Shown: piece after piece, positions 6,778 through 7,815 of the stretch | How positions within the stretch are numbered: position 1 is the first letter of the stretch | How the letters are laid out: the number at the start of each line of letters is the position of its first letter | NCBI GenBank assembly: GCA_038217425.1 | Contig: JBBQPM010000264.1 | Location: 1-7,815, forward strand | DNA from: JAIEPT01 sp038217425 | Lineage (GTDB): Bacteria; Planctomycetota; Planctomycetia; Gemmatales; Gemmataceae | Direction of reading: 5' to 3' | DNA: 7,815 nt | Position numbers and translations under genes: made by a program | The notes under the pieces: model-generated | Told to the model about the DNA's origin: nothing | The model's database searches: none | What the model saw: only the letters and a program-made list of their open reading frames with translations

Positions 6778-7161
6778 TCAATGGTTGAGGGCGAAATGGC
6801 CGCGCTCGGCTTTCTGAAAACGGGACGCGGCACCCTTGGTTTTGATCTCGCGCGCCAGAGCCGCGTACAGAGTTGCTTGCGGCGTCAGACCGTTCGCCGA
6901 CGTCCAGTAGTTCTTGGTGGTCATGGCTTCGATCATTTGCGTGCAGTTCATCGGCGCGCCTGCCTCGGCGAGCACCTTGGCGGCCGCATCCAGGGCGCTG
7001 AGCTTCTTGGTCTTGGGTTTGCTCGCGGACTTCTTGGCCGCCGTCGGCGTCTCCCCCGGGGCATGGACCGGCTCCGCTGCGATGGTGGGGACGACGACGG
7101 GTTCGGTAGATGTCGCCGCGGGCTTCTTGGCTTTGGTCTTCGGGGTCTTCTTGTCGGACAT
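6778..7161 (-). CDS. Small HARE-HTH (winged helix) protein with basic histone-like tail
   Basis: A 127-residue protein. Residues 1-52 are a Lys/Ala/Pro/Thr-rich tail (KKTPKTKAKKPA, then KKSASKPKTKKL), similar in makeup to histone-H1-like DNA-compacting tails. Residues 53-124 match a HARE-HTH domain (LSALDAAAKVLAEAGAPMNC, MIEAMTTKNYW, TPQATLYAALAREI, RFQKAERGHFAL), a fold shared by bacterial RNA polymerase delta subunits, restriction-enzyme accessory modules and eukaryotic HB1/ASXL proteins. AGGAG lies 7 bases before the ATG at 7161; an in-frame ATG at 7200 would add 13 Arg-rich residues without a ribosome site. It is transcribed towards the methyltransferase gene. A role in binding DNA near or at modified bases has been predicted for this domain family, which makes the pairing suggestive. 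Small proteins of this type are frequent in Planctomycetota. A plus-strand frame across it is a shadow. Confidence 0.82.
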   Translation of the reverse strand: MSDKKTPKTKAKKPAATSTEPVVVPTIAAEPVHAPGETPTAAKKSASKPKTKKLSALDAAAKVLAEAGAPMNCTQMIEAMTTKNYWTSANGLTPQATLYAALAREIKTKGAASRFQKAERGHFALNH

Positions 7162-7185
7162 GGTCGTGCTCCTGATTCGAGGTTC

Positions 7186-7223
7186 GCGCTCGCGCCGCAA
7201 ACCGATGCGGACGCTCCGAGCGC
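7186..7223. promoter_or_regulatory. Nested inverted repeats in the divergent intergenic region
   Basis: Outer arms GCGCTC (7186-7191) and GAGCGC (7218-7223) enclose inner arms CCGCA (7195-7199) and TGCGG (7206-7210) around the 6-base loop AACCGA. They lie upstream of the HARE-HTH ribosome site, in the 174-base gap shared with the divergent gene at 7336. The structure could be a leader hairpin of the HARE-HTH transcript or a dyad for a repressor acting on both genes. High local GC makes chance pairing possible. Confidence 0.3.
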
Positions 7224-7335
7224 ACCAGCACAGTTACCTCGCATCCGCGATGACATCCAGGCGATTCTCAGCGATTTTCAAGGATTGTGCAGGTTTTGGA
7301 ACGAGATAGGAGCGTGGGGCGACCGGAGGTGAACC

Positions 7336-7761
7336 ATGACCGAGAACCGACGTAAGAAGCAGAAACTCGACGACGCGATGCTGATGGCCCTGACCTGCGG
7401 CGCTACCATTGAGGAAGCCGCGGCGAAAGCGGGGTTGAGCCGCCGAACCGCCACGCGGCGCATGCACGATCCCGCGTTCCAGGACCGACTGCGCGACTTG
7501 CGCATCGAGATGGCCAAACGAGCCTCGTCGATGCTCACCGCCGCCGGCATGTCTTCCGTGCGAACCCTGCTGCACCTGCAAGAGAACGTCTATCCCCCCG
7601 CCGTTCGCTTGGGCGCCGCTCGGGCCGCGCTGGAGATCGGCCTACGCATTCGCGAAACCGTCGAGATGGAAGAGCGACTGGCGAATCTGGAACGCACCCT
7701 GAAAACCGAAACGCCGCCGCCGCACAGGTACGGCATCCACGCGTCGGCAACGCCATGCTGA
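7336..7761 (+). CDS. Helix-turn-helix protein resembling a phage terminase small subunit
   Basis: A 141-residue protein with an excellent ribosome site (GGAGGTG at 7325-7331, 4 bases before the ATG). Residues about 11-50 form a resolvase/terminase-type HTH (ALTCGATIEEAAAKAGLSRR, then TATRRMHDPAF). Residues about 55-125 are predicted helical, with RLGAARAALEIGLRIRETVE followed by a charged heptad-like run (MEERLANLERTL), suggesting oligomerisation. Small terminase subunits of tailed phages have this HTH-plus-oligomer plan and bind packaging sites; a plain transcription regulator is equally possible. The next frame begins inside its last codons, so the two are probably co-translated. A large terminase gene directly downstream would settle the call, but the window ends too soon. 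Minus-strand frames here are shadows. Confidence 0.75.
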   Translation: MTENRRKKQKLDDAMLMALTCGATIEEAAAKAGLSRRTATRRMHDPAFQDRLRDLRIEMAKRASSMLTAAGMSSVRTLLHLQENVYPPAVRLGAARAALEIGLRIRETVEMEERLANLERTLKTETPPPHRYGIHASATPC

Positions 7762-7815
7762 AAAGCCAAAAGAATCGAATTCGCAGACTCGAAGAGCAGG
7801 TGCATGAAGAGGCAC
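7755..7815 (+). CDS. Start of a downstream gene, basic and coiled-coil-like (partial)
   Basis: An ATG at 7755 overlaps the end of the preceding gene by 7 bases (ATGCTGA) and opens a frame that is still open at the window edge, 20 codons later. The visible start is MLKSQKNRIRRLEEQVHEEA, basic and then with a leucine/valine heptad pattern typical of a coiled coil. No strong ribosome site precedes it, but the stop-start overlap would allow translational coupling. Too short to identify. Confidence 0.5.
   Translation, partial: MLKSQKNRIRRLEEQVHEEA

Noticed and set aside
1..7815. CRISPR arrays, insertion sequences, tRNA or rRNA genes
   Set aside because: No regularly spaced repeats, transposase motifs, terminal repeats or RNA gene structure were seen.

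Overview
The window looks like a chromosomal segment from a member of the Planctomycetota, or a close relative. The inference rests on three things: a secreted FecR-like + VIT + vWA protein, a small Lys/Ala/Pro-tailed HARE-HTH protein, and a ParB-methyltransferase fusion with a long insert after its DPPY motif. All three are familiar from planctomycete genomes, but no 16S or other marker is present, so the assignment is inference.

Layout. (1) 1-1758, minus strand: the first 586 codons of a large exported FecR/VIT/vWA protein whose 3' end lies beyond the window. (2) 1759-2278: about 520 bases without a convincing gene. It holds a possible fossil of a small membrane protein and, at its right end, a promoter with a palindromic operator candidate. 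(3) 2279-5269, plus strand: a tight three-gene operon with visibly less GC-rich codon use than its flanks. It encodes a complete LexA-type self-cleaving repressor, a divergent sigma-70-like protein with a long N-terminal extension, and a protein with a disordered middle and a C-terminal winged helix. The last starts at a TTG that overlaps the stop of the sigma gene. (4) 5365-6711, plus: a ParB-like + beta-class DNA methyltransferase fusion. (5) 6778-7161, minus: a HARE-HTH protein, convergent with the methyltransferase across a strong hairpin. (6) 7336-7761, plus: a small HTH protein resembling a phage terminase small subunit, followed by an overlapping partial ORF that runs off the window.

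How the parts may work together (inference). Genes 2279 to 7815 look like the control and DNA-modification end of a prophage-like or other mobile element. The LexA-type repressor would be cleaved on DNA damage and release its own operon, raising the level of an element-encoded sigma factor and a winged-helix DNA-binding protein. The orphan methyltransferase and the HARE-HTH protein could be a DNA-mark writer and reader, and the last two genes could begin a packaging module. No integrase, capsid or large terminase gene is visible here, so the mobile-element reading is not proven. The lexA-sigma-winged-helix operon is the part most worth following up.
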